Source of the DNA: Acetatifactor sp.
Lineage (GTDB): Bacteria; Bacillota; Clostridia; Lachnospirales; Lachnospiraceae
DNA: 44,376 bases
Direction of reading: 5' to 3'
Assembly: GCA_024403365.1 (NCBI GenBank)
Contig: JAKSRX010000005.1
Location: 1-44,376 of the forward strand
Positions within the stretch are counted from its first letter, which is position 1. Every line of letters begins with the position of its first letter. The position numbers and the translations under genes were made by a program. A model generated the notes under the pieces. The model saw nothing but the letters and a program-made list of their open reading frames with translations, was not told where the DNA came from and made no database searches. Of the stretch, positions 24,332-37,464 are shown in pieces.

Positions 24332-24353
24332 TTGAGATAAGACATAGTATAGT
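24325..24353 (+). promoter_or_regulatory. Promoter of bioY
   Basis: TTGACA (24325-24330), a 17-base spacer and TATAGT (24348-24353), inside the candidate BirA operator. The ribosome site AAAGGAG precedes the ATG. Confidence 0.85.
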
Positions 24354-24388
24354 CACAGAGGATAGAAACACAACAAAGGAGAATTAAA

Positions 24389-24952
24389 ATGTCTGAAACT
24401 ACTAAGAAACCTATATTTACCATCAAACAGCTTGCCCTGGTAGGCCTTATGGCTGCAGTGATCTGCGTGCTTGGTCCTTGGGCTCTCAATATTCCCGTCA
24501 GCCCCGTCCCCATCTCTCTGGGCACTCTGGGCATCTACTTCGTACTCTCCGTCCTGGGCATGAAGCTGGGCACCCTCAGCGTAGTGATCTACATTCTGCT
24601 GGGCTTCGTAGGTCTGCCTGTCTTCGCAGGATTTACTTCCGGTGCCGCTAAGCTTTTCGGACCTACCGGCGGCTACATCATCGGCTACATCCCCATGGCA
24701 CTGATCTGCGGCTTCTTCGTAGACCGCTTTACCAAGAAGATCCCCCTGTACCTTGTGGGTATGGTGCTCGGTACTCTTGCCTGCTACTTACTTGGTACCA
24801 TCTGGCTCCAGGTACAGTTGAGCAAGACCTTCCTGCAGGCGCTGACCATTGCTGTCATCCCCTACATCCCCGGCGACATCGTAAAGATCATCATCGCCAC
24901 CATCATCGGTTTTCAGATTCGCAAACGTCTGCTGAAAGCAGGTTTGCTGTGA
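24389..24952 (+). CDS. bioY: Biotin transporter BioY (ECF S component)
   Basis: Membrane substrate-binding subunit for biotin uptake (187 residues, six hydrophobic segments). It matches BioY in the opening LALVGLMAAVICVLGPW, the PVSPVPISLGTLGIYF segment, and GLPVFAGFTSGAAKLFGPTG, which forms the biotin-binding loops. BioY works either with a shared energy-coupling module (EcfAAT) or alone; no Ecf genes are in the window. The candidate BirA site upstream suggests biotin-dependent repression. It is monocistronic, with its own terminator. Confidence 0.95.
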   Translation: MSETTKKPIFTIKQLALVGLMAAVICVLGPWALNIPVSPVPISLGTLGIYFVLSVLGMKLGTLSVVIYILLGFVGLPVFAGFTSGAAKLFGPTGGYIIGYIPMALICGFFVDRFTKKIPLYLVGMVLGTLACYLLGTIWLQVQLSKTFLQALTIAVIPYIPGDIVKIIIATIIGFQIRKRLLKAGLL

Positions 24953-24970
24953 TCCTCCTTCAATATGCCA

Positions 24971-25000
24971 AAAGACCCGAGGTAACCTCGGGTCTTTTTA
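24971..25000 (+). terminator. Terminator of bioY, possibly bidirectional
   Basis: Stem AAAGACCCGAGG (24971-24982) with its complement (24986-24997), three-base loop, then Ts. The gene ending at 25020 on the minus strand converges on it. Confidence 0.9.
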
Positions 25001-25019
25001 TTGTCTTACTCTATACAAT

Positions 25020-25541
25020 TTATGAATACTTATCATACAACGTGATCACGTTATCGTCGGAATCATAGAGGGTGATGGCATTGCTCTCGGGAGGGAATAC
25101 CAATGCAAAAGGTGCCTCCGGATCTACCGGAATGGCTTTCTTATCCGCTCCGTTCTCCACTACGACTCTGGCAACCTTCTCCTCATTCATGGAGAGAAGT
25201 GCGATTCCCTTATCTTCGAAGAAAATTCCCTGTACGCCTTCCTCAATGTAAGGATTCTGACCGCCCTCACGGTAGAAGTATCCGAAGGACATACCGTCAT
25301 TTTTCAGGTACACGGAGTAGGAATAGTTTTCCTTCCTTGCATCGTAGAAGATCATCGCGCACATTTCATCGTTCTTGCTCTGCTTTACGTCCCAGTCCTT
25401 GGAGATCTTCTGTTCGTTTCTGGCATCGGCAACCAGTCTGCCTTCCGAAACGCCGAAAATTTCTGCCTGGTATATGATCACACCGCCCAACAGCAGGATC
25501 ACGATCAGTCCTGCCACCAAAGCAATAACATCCTTTTTCAT
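25020..25541 (-). CDS. Hypothetical membrane-anchored protein
   Basis: 173 residues with a single hydrophobic N-terminal segment (about 7-27, MKKDVIALVAGLIVILLLG start) and no lipobox, so probably anchored with the rest outside. The mature part is beta-rich with repeated aromatic residues; a short repeat, ITLYDSDDN then ITLYDKYS, is visible at the C-terminus. No family recognised. It has its own promoter (25588-25616) divergent from queT, a good ribosome site (AAGGAG), and shares the bioY terminator region. The leader has a small hairpin (GTGC...GCAC, about 25563-25577). Confidence 0.7.
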   Translation of the reverse strand: MKKDVIALVAGLIVILLLGGVIIYQAEIFGVSEGRLVADARNEQKISKDWDVKQSKNDEMCAMIFYDARKENYSYSVYLKNDGMSFGYFYREGGQNPYIEEGVQGIFFEDKGIALLSMNEEKVARVVVENGADKKAIPVDPEAPFALVFPPESNAITLYDSDDNVITLYDKYS

Positions 25542-25587
25542 TTGTTTTCTCCTTCATGATCTGTGCTTTCCGGCACAATCGAGATGT

Positions 25588-25616
25588 ATTTTATCATATA
25601 GTCGCTATTCTGTCAC
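25588..25616 (-). promoter_or_regulatory. Promoter of the membrane-anchored hypothetical gene
   Basis: On the minus strand GTGACA (25616-25611), 17 bases, then TG, one base, TAAAAT (25593-25588). It sits back to back with the queT promoter. Confidence 0.65.
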
Positions 25617-25624
25617 GAAAATAT

Positions 25625-25653
25625 TTGCTTTTTCCTATCAGACATGTTATAGT
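25625..25653 (+). promoter_or_regulatory. Promoter of queT
   Basis: TTGCTT (25625-25630), 17 bases, then TG, one base, TATAGT (25648-25653). The leader starts near 25660 and contains the riboswitch. Confidence 0.7.
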
Positions 25654-25682
25654 AACCGAGTTGCTATGTTCCAAACATACAC

Positions 25683-25725
25683 TGAGTGTTCGAGACCTTC
25701 CACTCACTAAACAAAACTAAAGGAG
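25683..25725 (+). promoter_or_regulatory. preQ1-I-like riboswitch upstream of queT
   Basis: Stem TGAGTG (25683-25688) with CACTCA (25701-25706) encloses a 12-base loop starting TTCGAG, matching the UUCNAG element of preQ1 class I aptamers. The 3' tail CTAAACAAAACTAA (25707-25720) is the A-rich strand that lies in the stem groove and forms the pseudoknot through its CU. It runs straight into the AGGAG ribosome site (25721-25725), so ligand binding should hide the site and lower translation. Confidence 0.75.
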
Positions 25726-25731
25726 TTTATC

Positions 25732-26217
25732 ATGAATCAGAAAGTACGTTTTCTCACCCACGCAGCAGTCATTGCTGCTCTTTATGTTGTGCTGACCTTT
25801 TTAGCCAACGCCCTGGGCTTAGCCAGCGGAGCCGTTCAGATCCGTTTTTCAGAGGCTTTGACCATTCTTCCCTTTTTCACCCCTGCTGCCATTCCCGGAA
25901 TCGCCATCGGCTGCCTGCTTTCCAATATCCTCACCGGCTGTGCATTGCCTGACATCATTTTCGGAACTCTGGCTTCCTTGATCGGTGCCGTCGGTACCTA
26001 TTACTGTAAGAAAAATAAATGGCTGGCTCCCGTGCCTCCCATTCTCGCCAATACCATCATCGTTCCCTTCATCCTGCTGTATGCTTACGGCGTGAGACCT
26101 TTGTGGTTCTCCTTTTTAACCGTAGGTGCAGGCGAAGTGATCTCCTGCGGCATTCTGGGTCTTATCCTTCTGAATGCACTTTACAAGTACAGAAACATCC
26201 TGTTCCCTCAGGACTAA
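25732..26217 (+). CDS. queT: Queuosine precursor transporter QueT
   Basis: Small membrane protein (161 residues, about five or six hydrophobic segments) of the QueT family, S components of ECF transporters thought to import preQ1 or preQ0-type precursors of the tRNA base queuosine. The hallmark block VQIRFSEALTILPFFTPAAI at about 35-54 and GCLLSNILTGC after it are clear. Regulation by the preQ1-like riboswitch immediately upstream supports the assignment independently. It is monocistronic and ends at a bidirectional terminator. Ecf energising subunits are not in the window. Confidence 0.92.
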   Translation: MNQKVRFLTHAAVIAALYVVLTFLANALGLASGAVQIRFSEALTILPFFTPAAIPGIAIGCLLSNILTGCALPDIIFGTLASLIGAVGTYYCKKNKWLAPVPPILANTIIVPFILLYAYGVRPLWFSFLTVGAGEVISCGILGLILLNALYKYRNILFPQD

Positions 26218-26242
26218 ATCACAACAAAAGCATAGCAACGAA

Positions 26243-26277
26243 AAAGCCCTCGAAATCACTTTCGGGGGCTTTCTTTT
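26243..26277. terminator. Bidirectional terminator between queT and the 842-residue protein gene
   Basis: 13-bp stem (26243-26255 with 26260-26272, one T-G pair) and four-base loop, flanked by Ts on the right and As on the left, so it can end both transcripts. Confidence 0.88.
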
Positions 26278-26279
26278 AC

Positions 26280-28808
26280 TCATTTATGAGGCACATAGGT
26301 TATGAAGCAGTTGCCATTCTCTTCAAACCAATCCTTGGAATCATTCATACCTTTTTTGTAAAGAGTTCCTGACACCGGATTCATGATAACGGTGTTCTGG
26401 GCATTGAAGCCTGTGATCAACACTGCCTCTCCGTTTTTAAGAAGCGCCAGTACCGGCACCTCTCTGTCCACATAATACAGCACCGCATCCAGGGAACAGC
26501 CGGTGAGATTCAGCACCGTTTCGCTCTCCATGCCTTCTCTCAGGATATCCAGCGTGGTCTTGCCCTCATCCAGCATAGGCTGGGTATTGTAGGACAAACC
26601 GCAGAAGCTGAACATACTCTCCAGGCAGACAGCGATACTGCTCTTCTCCTCAGTTGCTTTCTCTTCCTTGAAGAACATGATCTGATTCTTGGCCTGTCTG
26701 GCTTCCTTCTTCCAGATCATGGTTCCGTCGCTGTTTAAGACCTTTCCCGACAAGCTGTATGCCTGATCTACCGCCAGACTTACATCCGAGTAGACACCTT
26801 CCACGCCCCGAGGACCGTAGGCATAATACAACATGGTATCCTCTTCCTTGGGAAGCTCAATTCCTCGGCCGCCCTCGTAGACTACTTCCTTGGGATTTAA
26901 TATCTTGATGGACTTGCTGTCAATATTCTTACGCACCTTGATCTGCACATAGCGTTCGTACACATCGATATCTGTGCTGACCACTGTATTTTTTGTCGGT
27001 TCCGCTTCCGTATTGTTGGTGATATGGTCATCCGCGATCTCCTTGTACTTGCCGGAATCATTGCGCTCCAGACAGGTAAGAGTGATCTGATTGGCCTCGA
27101 TGGAACATGCCGTCACATAGACATCAGGCTGCTGGTATTCCTTTACCACAACACCTTCCGCATTGCAGATACAGATCTTGAACATAGGGAAAAAGGTATT
27201 GCCGGAGTTCTCCTTCACCACATCGCTTTCCTTCGCCACGCCGTAGATGATATCTTCCTCCATGAATCCCAGAGGGATGATCGCTTCTCCGGGAGAGACA
27301 TAGACCGCATTCTTTCGATTGGTGACCAGGTTGTAGATCTGCATCAGTCTGCAGTGATAGAAATCTTCCCCTTCGGTCCAGACGATGATCTCACTGTTGT
27401 CAGAGACCTTCAGGCAATCGTCTCTGGTCTCCTGAAGGATAACGACAGCGCTTCTCTCCTGCAGATCCACGGCATACACCGTACGGTCAAACTCCAGAAA
27501 CAGCTGATTGTTTCTGTTGGCGAAGATCAGTTTCTCCATCTCGCAGGCCAGTGCCTGATATGGCTTGTCTGTGACAATGTATAACAGTTCCTCGGTGGTA
27601 TTCAATGCGCTGTCATAACGCATCAATGCGATGCCTACCTCACCCTCGTGGCGGCCGCGGTTCATGTAGCCGTAGACTGCGAATGTAGTATTTCCGCCCT
27701 CTTCCACATCCAAGATCTTAATGGCGTGATTCTTATATCGGGTGCGAAGATCATCGTTGTTTCCGTCACAGAAGCTGAACATCTGGATCAGCTTATTGGA
27801 ATTGATGTCATAGCCGTACAGTCGATCTGCGACCTGGAAAGCCAGACTGTTGCCGTCCTCGCTCTCCATCATGGCGACATTTTCATCCGCGATACCCAGC
27901 AAAAATTTATCGTTGGCATAGAAATTGTTAAGGTCCGGAACCTGGGTCATAGTCCTCTGGAAATCCAGCAGATACATTCTGTCTGTGGTATATCGAACCC
28001 TGTAATATTCCTCCACCTCATACTCGGGTGCATTCTCTTCCTCGGTATTTTGCACGGAGTATTCCAGCACGAAGGTAGCATTGCCTGCATCGATACCGGT
28101 CAGGCGAACGGCGGTGTTTCCCACCTTGCTCACACCCAGATCTCCCCAGGTGATCTGCTTTAAACTGCTGTGGATATTCACCTTATGAAAAGACTCATTC
28201 TTCTCCAGTCTGGTGTTGGTCTCCAGATATCTGGTATATTCCCTTGCCTCCTCGATGTCGAAGGTGGCATTGTGGAAATCTCTCACAAAATCCAGTTTCT
28301 CTGTCAAATGCAGCTTATCACTTCGGATCACCGAGGTGTAGTAGGAAGCGGTCCTGCCATCCTCTAGTGTGATCTTCACAGCCAGGGAATACTCGGTGTC
28401 CGGGTCGATCAGATCCTTCAGCGCGATGCGGGTACGGATCCGGTCTCCCTCACGCTCCCACTCATTCAGCTGTGTCTCTTCGATGAGTCTCTCGCCGTCT
28501 AAGCTTCGCAGTTCATAACCAAGCTTCGCAATGGTCGCTCCGAAGGTATCCACACGGACATTGACGCTTCGGTTCTCATCCAACAACGTGATGCAGTCCC
28601 TAAGCAGCGCCACATTCATGGCATTGACATAACCGTGGAGCCTGTTGTAGGGCATTCCCTCGTACTCCATAGTCACCAGGGGCAGTCCTGCAGGTGCCAT
28701 CTCTACCGTCAGGTTGTCGTGATCTTTATTTATTATTTTTCCGACGATGATGACCGTCAGCACGAATACCGCTGCAAAGACGATCACCTTCAGTAATACT
28801 TTTTTCAC
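26280..28808 (-). CDS. Large membrane-anchored protein with a degenerate papain-like C-terminal domain
   Basis: 842 residues with one hydrophobic N-terminal segment (about 5-25) and a large predicted outside part. Residues about 40-290 are beta-rich, Ig- or fibronectin-like in texture; about 290-560 contain repeated hydrophobic-turn units that look like blades of a beta-propeller; the last 120 (723-842) resemble a C39-type cysteine peptidase fold. In that last part Cys728 sits at the nucleophile position and Asn808-Pro809 at the third site, but the His before the LITG strand is Glu794, so catalysis is doubtful. The start is GTG with AAGGAA 11 bases before. It lies 18 nt after the methyltransferase gene. 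Function unknown; domain calls other than the anchor are inference. Confidence 0.75.
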   Translation of the reverse strand: MKKVLLKVIVFAAVFVLTVIIVGKIINKDHDNLTVEMAPAGLPLVTMEYEGMPYNRLHGYVNAMNVALLRDCITLLDENRSVNVRVDTFGATIAKLGYELRSLDGERLIEETQLNEWEREGDRIRTRIALKDLIDPDTEYSLAVKITLEDGRTASYYTSVIRSDKLHLTEKLDFVRDFHNATFDIEEAREYTRYLETNTRLEKNESFHKVNIHSSLKQITWGDLGVSKVGNTAVRLTGIDAGNATFVLEYSVQNTEEENAPEYEVEEYYRVRYTTDRMYLLDFQRTMTQVPDLNNFYANDKFLLGIADENVAMMESEDGNSLAFQVADRLYGYDINSNKLIQMFSFCDGNNDDLRTRYKNHAIKILDVEEGGNTTFAVYGYMNRGRHEGEVGIALMRYDSALNTTEELLYIVTDKPYQALACEMEKLIFANRNNQLFLEFDRTVYAVDLQERSAVVILQETRDDCLKVSDNSEIIVWTEGEDFYHCRLMQIYNLVTNRKNAVYVSPGEAIIPLGFMEEDIIYGVAKESDVVKENSGNTFFPMFKICICNAEGVVVKEYQQPDVYVTACSIEANQITLTCLERNDSGKYKEIADDHITNNTEAEPTKNTVVSTDIDVYERYVQIKVRKNIDSKSIKILNPKEVVYEGGRGIELPKEEDTMLYYAYGPRGVEGVYSDVSLAVDQAYSLSGKVLNSDGTMIWKKEARQAKNQIMFFKEEKATEEKSSIAVCLESMFSFCGLSYNTQPMLDEGKTTLDILREGMESETVLNLTGCSLDAVLYYVDREVPVLALLKNGEAVLITGFNAQNTVIMNPVSGTLYKKGMNDSKDWFEENGNCFITYVPHK

Positions 28809-28826
28809 CAGAAAATAAATTCCTTT

Positions 28827-29984
28827 CTAATTCTGCAGCAGATGCTGCAAGGTAGGATCTACCTGCAAAAAGTCCGTCAGCTGTGCCAGGGAGGCACTTT
28901 CTGTCTTGGGACGCATGCTGTTGCTTTTCACAGCTCTGATCAGGAGATTCTTGGGCGTATGCTCCATGTCGATGAACTCCAGGATCTGGGTCTCATAACC
29001 CTGCTGTTCCAGGAGGTTCGCACGCAGCGCATCCGTAAACAAAGCTGCCATTCTCTCTTTGATCAGTCCGTATTTCAATGCGGGTCTCAACATATCGCAA
29101 TGGATCTGCCCGTTCAGTTCATGCTGACAGCAAGGCACTGCCAAAATGACACTTGCTCCCCATTTCACTGCTTTTTCCAGCGCATAGTCTGTCGCTTTAT
29201 CGCAGGCATGGAGACTTACCACCATGTCCACGCTGTTTTCTTCGTTATAGTCCTTGATATCACCCACCTGGAAATCCAGATGATCGTAGTGCAGCTTCTG
29301 TGCCAGCTCATTGCAGTGTCTGATCACATCTGCCTTCAGATCCAGACCGGTGACTCTAATATCTCTGCCCTGCAATTCCTTCAGATAATAATACATGGCA
29401 AAGGTCAGATAGGATTTGCCGCAGCCAAAATCGATGATTCGAATGGTGCGGTCCTTAGGTAACTTCTCCAGAATGTCCTCGATGAATTCCAGATAACGGT
29501 TGATCTGGCGGAACTTGTCATAGTAGACCTTGGCTACCTTTCCCTCGGGAGTCTGGACACCTAAGCCTACCAGGAAATCCACCGGTTTTCCTTCCTGCAG
29601 AATGTACTGTTTGGTTCTGTTGTGAGAAAGGTCTCTGGGGGCTTGCTTTCCCGCATCAACTGTCTTTTTCTTTCTCTTGATGGTACATGTGCCCTTCTTG
29701 CTTATCAGGATATTCACTTCTTCCTTCTCGCAGCTGATGGCTGCCTGACGGAACAGATTCTCCAGATACCCTTCCAGCTTATCGACCATAGCCTCTGCAG
29801 TCAGATTCTCATGGAAGACCTGGGTGCCTCGATACAAAGTCTCCTGAAAGAGCAATTCGCCCTTGATCTCGATCGGGCGAACCTTAACCTTGCTTGCAAC
29901 CGTGCTGTCTTTCGTATTGCTGAAGATCGCCTGTATCAGTTCTTTATTGATTATTTCCTGTAAACAAATGCGACATTCCTTCAT
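28827..29984 (-). CDS. Class I SAM-dependent methyltransferase (Methyltransf_32 type)
   Basis: 385-residue soluble protein. The C-terminal half is a Rossmann methyltransferase: IIDFGCGKSYLTFAMYYYL is motif I for S-adenosylmethionine, TGLDLK is motif II, and VVSLHACDKATD with AVPCCQHEL are characteristic of the PF13679 group. The first 140 residues are a separate basic domain with KKGTCTIKRKKK near its end, possibly for nucleic acid. Relatives are annotated as methyltransferases of unknown substrate; RNA is a reasonable guess. Ribosome site AGAGGA precedes the ATG, 11 nt after the upstream gene. Confidence 0.87.
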   Translation of the reverse strand: MKECRICLQEIINKELIQAIFSNTKDSTVASKVKVRPIEIKGELLFQETLYRGTQVFHENLTAEAMVDKLEGYLENLFRQAAISCEKEEVNILISKKGTCTIKRKKKTVDAGKQAPRDLSHNRTKQYILQEGKPVDFLVGLGVQTPEGKVAKVYYDKFRQINRYLEFIEDILEKLPKDRTIRIIDFGCGKSYLTFAMYYYLKELQGRDIRVTGLDLKADVIRHCNELAQKLHYDHLDFQVGDIKDYNEENSVDMVVSLHACDKATDYALEKAVKWGASVILAVPCCQHELNGQIHCDMLRPALKYGLIKERMAALFTDALRANLLEQQGYETQILEFIDMEHTPKNLLIRAVKSNSMRPKTESASLAQLTDFLQVDPTLQHLLQN

Positions 29985-29995
29985 CTCTATTCCTC

Positions 29996-30403
29996 TTAAC
30001 CCACGAACAGGCGAAATCGTTTGCTTTTTCCGTTCAGGCGGCGCCTGTAGATCTCATAGTAAAGCAAAACCTGCACCAGTTCCTCGGGCGGATTTTCTTC
30101 TTCCTGTTTCAGTATGCTCATCATGGCATCGCAGACTGCCCTCAGGCTCAATCGGTCCGGATACTCATCGTAGATCATACTGCCTTCATAATCCATCTTG
30201 TCTAATACTTCTGCGATACGTTTCTGGTATCGCCTTGCTTCCCGGGAGTACATTTGCTGCAGATACTCCAGGTCTCGCAGTGCTTTCTCTTCCTCCTCCC
30301 TGAGGGTCATCTCAGGATAGGTCATATAAAAAGGAAGGGGCCCATTCCAGCCCCTTTCCATTTGTTCCTCTGTGGGCTGCAGCAATATGGAATGAAAACT
30401 CAT
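29996..30403 (-). CDS. Conserved hypothetical helical protein
   Basis: 135 residues, highly charged and helical, with a likely coiled coil over about 35-75 (EEEEKALRDLEYLQQMYSRE). No membrane segment or metal site and no family recognised. The ATG at 30403 is chosen because AGGTG lies six bases before it; GTG and TTG codons slightly upstream are less likely. It sits between atpC, 60 nt upstream with no clear terminator, and the methyltransferase gene, 11 nt downstream, so it may be expressed as read-through from the ATP synthase operon. Confidence 0.7.
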   Translation of the reverse strand: MSFHSILLQPTEEQMERGWNGPLPFYMTYPEMTLREEEEKALRDLEYLQQMYSREARRYQKRIAEVLDKMDYEGSMIYDEYPDRLSLRAVCDAMMSILKQEEENPPEELVQVLLYYEIYRRRLNGKSKRFRLFVG

Positions 30404-30463
30404 GGTCAACACCTACGCTTTTAGTCTAGCATATGTTTTTCATATCCTTTTGTTGCAGCAATA

Positions 30464-30868
30464 TTACTTGATTGCCTGAATACGTACGATCGCTCTCTGC
30501 AGAGCCATCTCCGCTCTCGCCAGGTCTACATCGCTCTGTCTCTCATGCAGTCTAGCCTCTGCACGCTCCTTAGCAGCGGTCGCACGGTTCTCGTCGATCT
30601 CATCCGGCCACTCCACGATCTCTGCGAGAATCGTGACACGGTCGGGCAGGATCTCTGCAAAACCTGCGTGCAAAGCTGCTACCTTATCGCCATCCTCCTC
30701 GGTAATATCAAGGATTCCGGGTTTAACAATGACAGTCAGCGGAATATGTCCCGGCAGTACACCGATCTCACCTTCGGTAGTATTGAACTCCACCATCTTC
30801 ACTTCGTTCTCGTAGAATACGCGCTCCGGAGTGATGATGCGAAGAAGCAAACTGTTTCTTTCTGCCAT
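30464..30868 (-). CDS. atpC: ATP synthase F1 epsilon subunit
   Basis: Part of the central stalk of F1, linking the rotor to the catalytic head and inhibiting ATP hydrolysis (134 residues). The N-terminal beta-sandwich shows TPERVFYENEVKMVEFNTTEG and IGVLPGHIPL; the C-terminal hairpin of two helices (about 90-134, AKERAEARLHERQ) is complete. It follows atpD by 27 nt and is the last gene of the core synthase cluster. Confidence 0.95.
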   Translation of the reverse strand: MAERNSLLLRIITPERVFYENEVKMVEFNTTEGEIGVLPGHIPLTVIVKPGILDITEEDGDKVAALHAGFAEILPDRVTILAEIVEWPDEIDENRATAAKERAEARLHERQSDVDLARAEMALQRAIVRIQAIK

Positions 30869-30895
30869 CCTGTTACCGTACCTTTCCGTGATGTA

Positions 30896-33192
<2,297 letters not shown>

Positions 33193-33203
33193 AATCCGGT
33201 CTC

Positions 33204-35280
<2,077 letters not shown>

Positions 35281-35293
<13 letters not shown>

Positions 35294-35823
35294 GTTTTGT
35301 CACCCATCTCCTTCAAGGTATCATCAATCAGCTTATCCTGAACTGTTGTATCGATGGATGCAGCAACGATCTTGCCTGCCATAACACTGGCAACCGCAAT
35401 GATCTCTTTCTTCACATCATCGGAAAGCTTCTGCTTCTCAAGGTCAGCCTCAACTTTGGCTCTGTCCAAAATGCGGGCTGCTTCTTCCTTGGCCTGAGCG
35501 ACGATCATATTCTCGTTCTTCAATGCCTTCTTGCGAGCCTCGCTTAAGATGCTCTCAGCTTCCTTATCGATGTCCTTCAGTTTCGTCTCATATTCCTCTT
35601 TCAGGGCTTTCGCCTCTTCCAGTTCCGCTGCTGCGGTCTCCAGCTCACCGCGGATCTTATCTCTACGGCTGTTGAGCAGGTTACGTGCAGGGTTGAAAAG
35701 GAGGGCACTCATCACAAGGAATAATACGAAAACAGCGACGATCATCAGACTTGCATCAGCAATGAGCTGCCAATTCAAATCGAACAAATAGTTCAAGGAT
35801 GCTCCTTCTGTTAAGAGTATCAT
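35281..35823 (-). CDS. atpF: ATP synthase F0 b subunit
   Basis: Peripheral-stalk membrane anchor (180 residues). A hydrophobic segment at about 23-43 is followed by a long charged coiled coil (about 50-150, rich in EEAKALKEEYETKLK-type heptads). Ribosome site AAGGAG precedes the ATG by eight bases. Only one b-type gene is present, so it probably acts as a homodimer. Confidence 0.95.
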
Positions 35824-35859
35824 TCTCTGTCTCCTTTCTGCCTTTTCTTAATTGGGTAA

Positions 35860-36153
<294 letters not shown>

Positions 36154-36195
36154 TTACAGTCCTGGGACTGATTTTGCGTTAAACGCATGGTTCTG

Positions 36196-36933
36196 TTACC
36201 TTCTTGTACCATCACCGATCTCACTAGAAATATAAGTCATGGTCAACATACAGAACACGTAAGTCTGAATTGCTCCGGAGAACAAATCAAAATACAGATG
36301 GAGCGCTCCGGGCCAGCCCATGGCGATCCATTTCAGCAATCCGTATACCAGTGCCATCATCGCTGTTCCGGACAAAACGTTTGCAAACAGACGAAGTGAC
36401 AGTGATACGGGAACTGCCAGGTTACTGATCAGGTTGATGGGTATCCAGATGGGTATCCATTTCGGCAAGGGCGAACAATAATCTTCCCAGATGGTCAAAG
36501 GCTTCTGATATTTCCACTTGTTGTAGCGGATCATTCCAAAGGTGATCAACGCTAACGGAAGTGTCACGCCGTAGTCCGCGGTAGGCGGGCGCAGGCCCAG
36601 CAAACCGGAGATGTTACTGAACAGTATAAAGATAAATACGGTACCGATGTAGTTGTAGTACTTCGGTGCGAATTTCCCCATGGAACCATCGACTATTCCG
36701 TCCAGTTTCTCAACGATCAATTCAATAACATTCTGAAAATATCCGGGTACTTCCTGGGCTTTCTTCATACAGCGGTTGGCTGCGATGGCAAAGCCGATCA
36801 GTATCAGCATAACGATCAGAACACATACATGAGTGGTGGTGATCCATACCTCGTGGCCGAAGAATGAATACTTGAACACGCCGTGTATCATAAAATCGAT
36901 ATTATCACCGGACAGCAAAATTCCATGTTCCAT
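36196..36933 (-). CDS. atpB: ATP synthase F0 a subunit
   Basis: Stator channel subunit of F0 (245 residues, five or six membrane segments). The essential Arg181 lies in SLRLFANVLSG. The N-terminal half has FFGHEVWITTTH and the helix with PGYFQNVIELIVE. It begins 30 nt after atpI and is followed by atpE after 78 nt. Confidence 0.96.
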   Translation of the reverse strand: MEHGILLSGDNIDFMIHGVFKYSFFGHEVWITTTHVCVLIVMLILIGFAIAANRCMKKAQEVPGYFQNVIELIVEKLDGIVDGSMGKFAPKYYNYIGTVFIFILFSNISGLLGLRPPTADYGVTLPLALITFGMIRYNKWKYQKPLTIWEDYCSPLPKWIPIWIPINLISNLAVPVSLSLRLFANVLSGTAMMALVYGLLKWIAMGWPGALHLYFDLFSGAIQTYVFCMLTMTYISSEIGDGTRR

Positions 36934-36963
36934 ATTCTCACCTCCTCCTTTCTTCCAGTTCTC

Positions 36964-37464
36964 TTACAGATCCTCCCCGTCGGAAGCAGTCTCGTCCGAA
37001 GACTCGTCTGTCTCCTCCGTGACTTCTCCCTCGGCATCCTCCGGCAAAGGAGTTCCCACGGGATCCGTCTCATGAAAAAGCTTGTTATAACATTTATGGG
37101 TAAGCGGCTGTAGATAAGCCGTTACTTTCACACTCATATAGGCAAAAAATACGATCACCGTATCCAGTACGCCGGTGATGGCTGTAAGTGCCAGAACAGC
37201 GGCCACAAAAAAATATCTGACCACATAGCCGGAAACAATGATCTTCTGTGCGCTGGCCGGATCCGGCAGTGCCTTATCCAGCGTCCTGGCCATATGGAAA
37301 ACGCCGGCCATGCCAAAGAGGATACCGAACCAGAGGCTCGCCGCAAACCGCAACTGATCCTTGGTGAAAAAAGCACCGCTCACATGAAACACGATACCGT
37401 AAACGATCATGCCGGTATACATTTCCAGAAGTATTCTATCTGCCTTTTTCAGAATCTTGATCAT
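36964..37464 (-). CDS. atpI: ATP synthase subunit I (AtpI-like)
   Basis: Membrane protein of 166 residues with four hydrophobic segments (about 12-32, 42-60, 77-95, 98-118) and an acidic Ser/Thr/Glu-rich cytoplasmic tail (about 130-166). Position between atpZ and atpB and the four-helix pattern fit AtpI, which assists c-ring assembly and perhaps Mg2+ handling. The acidic tail (EGEVTEETDESSDETASDGE) is longer than in most AtpI proteins. The start overlaps atpZ by 29 nt without a strong ribosome site, so the exact start is uncertain. Confidence 0.8.
   Translation of the reverse strand: MIKILKKADRILLEMYTGMIVYGIVFHVSGAFFTKDQLRFAASLWFGILFGMAGVFHMARTLDKALPDPASAQKIIVSGYVVRYFFVAAVLALTAITGVLDTVIVFFAYMSVKVTAYLQPLTHKCYNKLFHETDPVGTPLPEDAEGEVTEETDESSDETASDGEDL

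Noticed and set aside
30420..30463. Short ATATG/CATAT hairpin after atpC as a terminator
   Set aside because: Five AT pairs without a T-run; too weak to end transcription.
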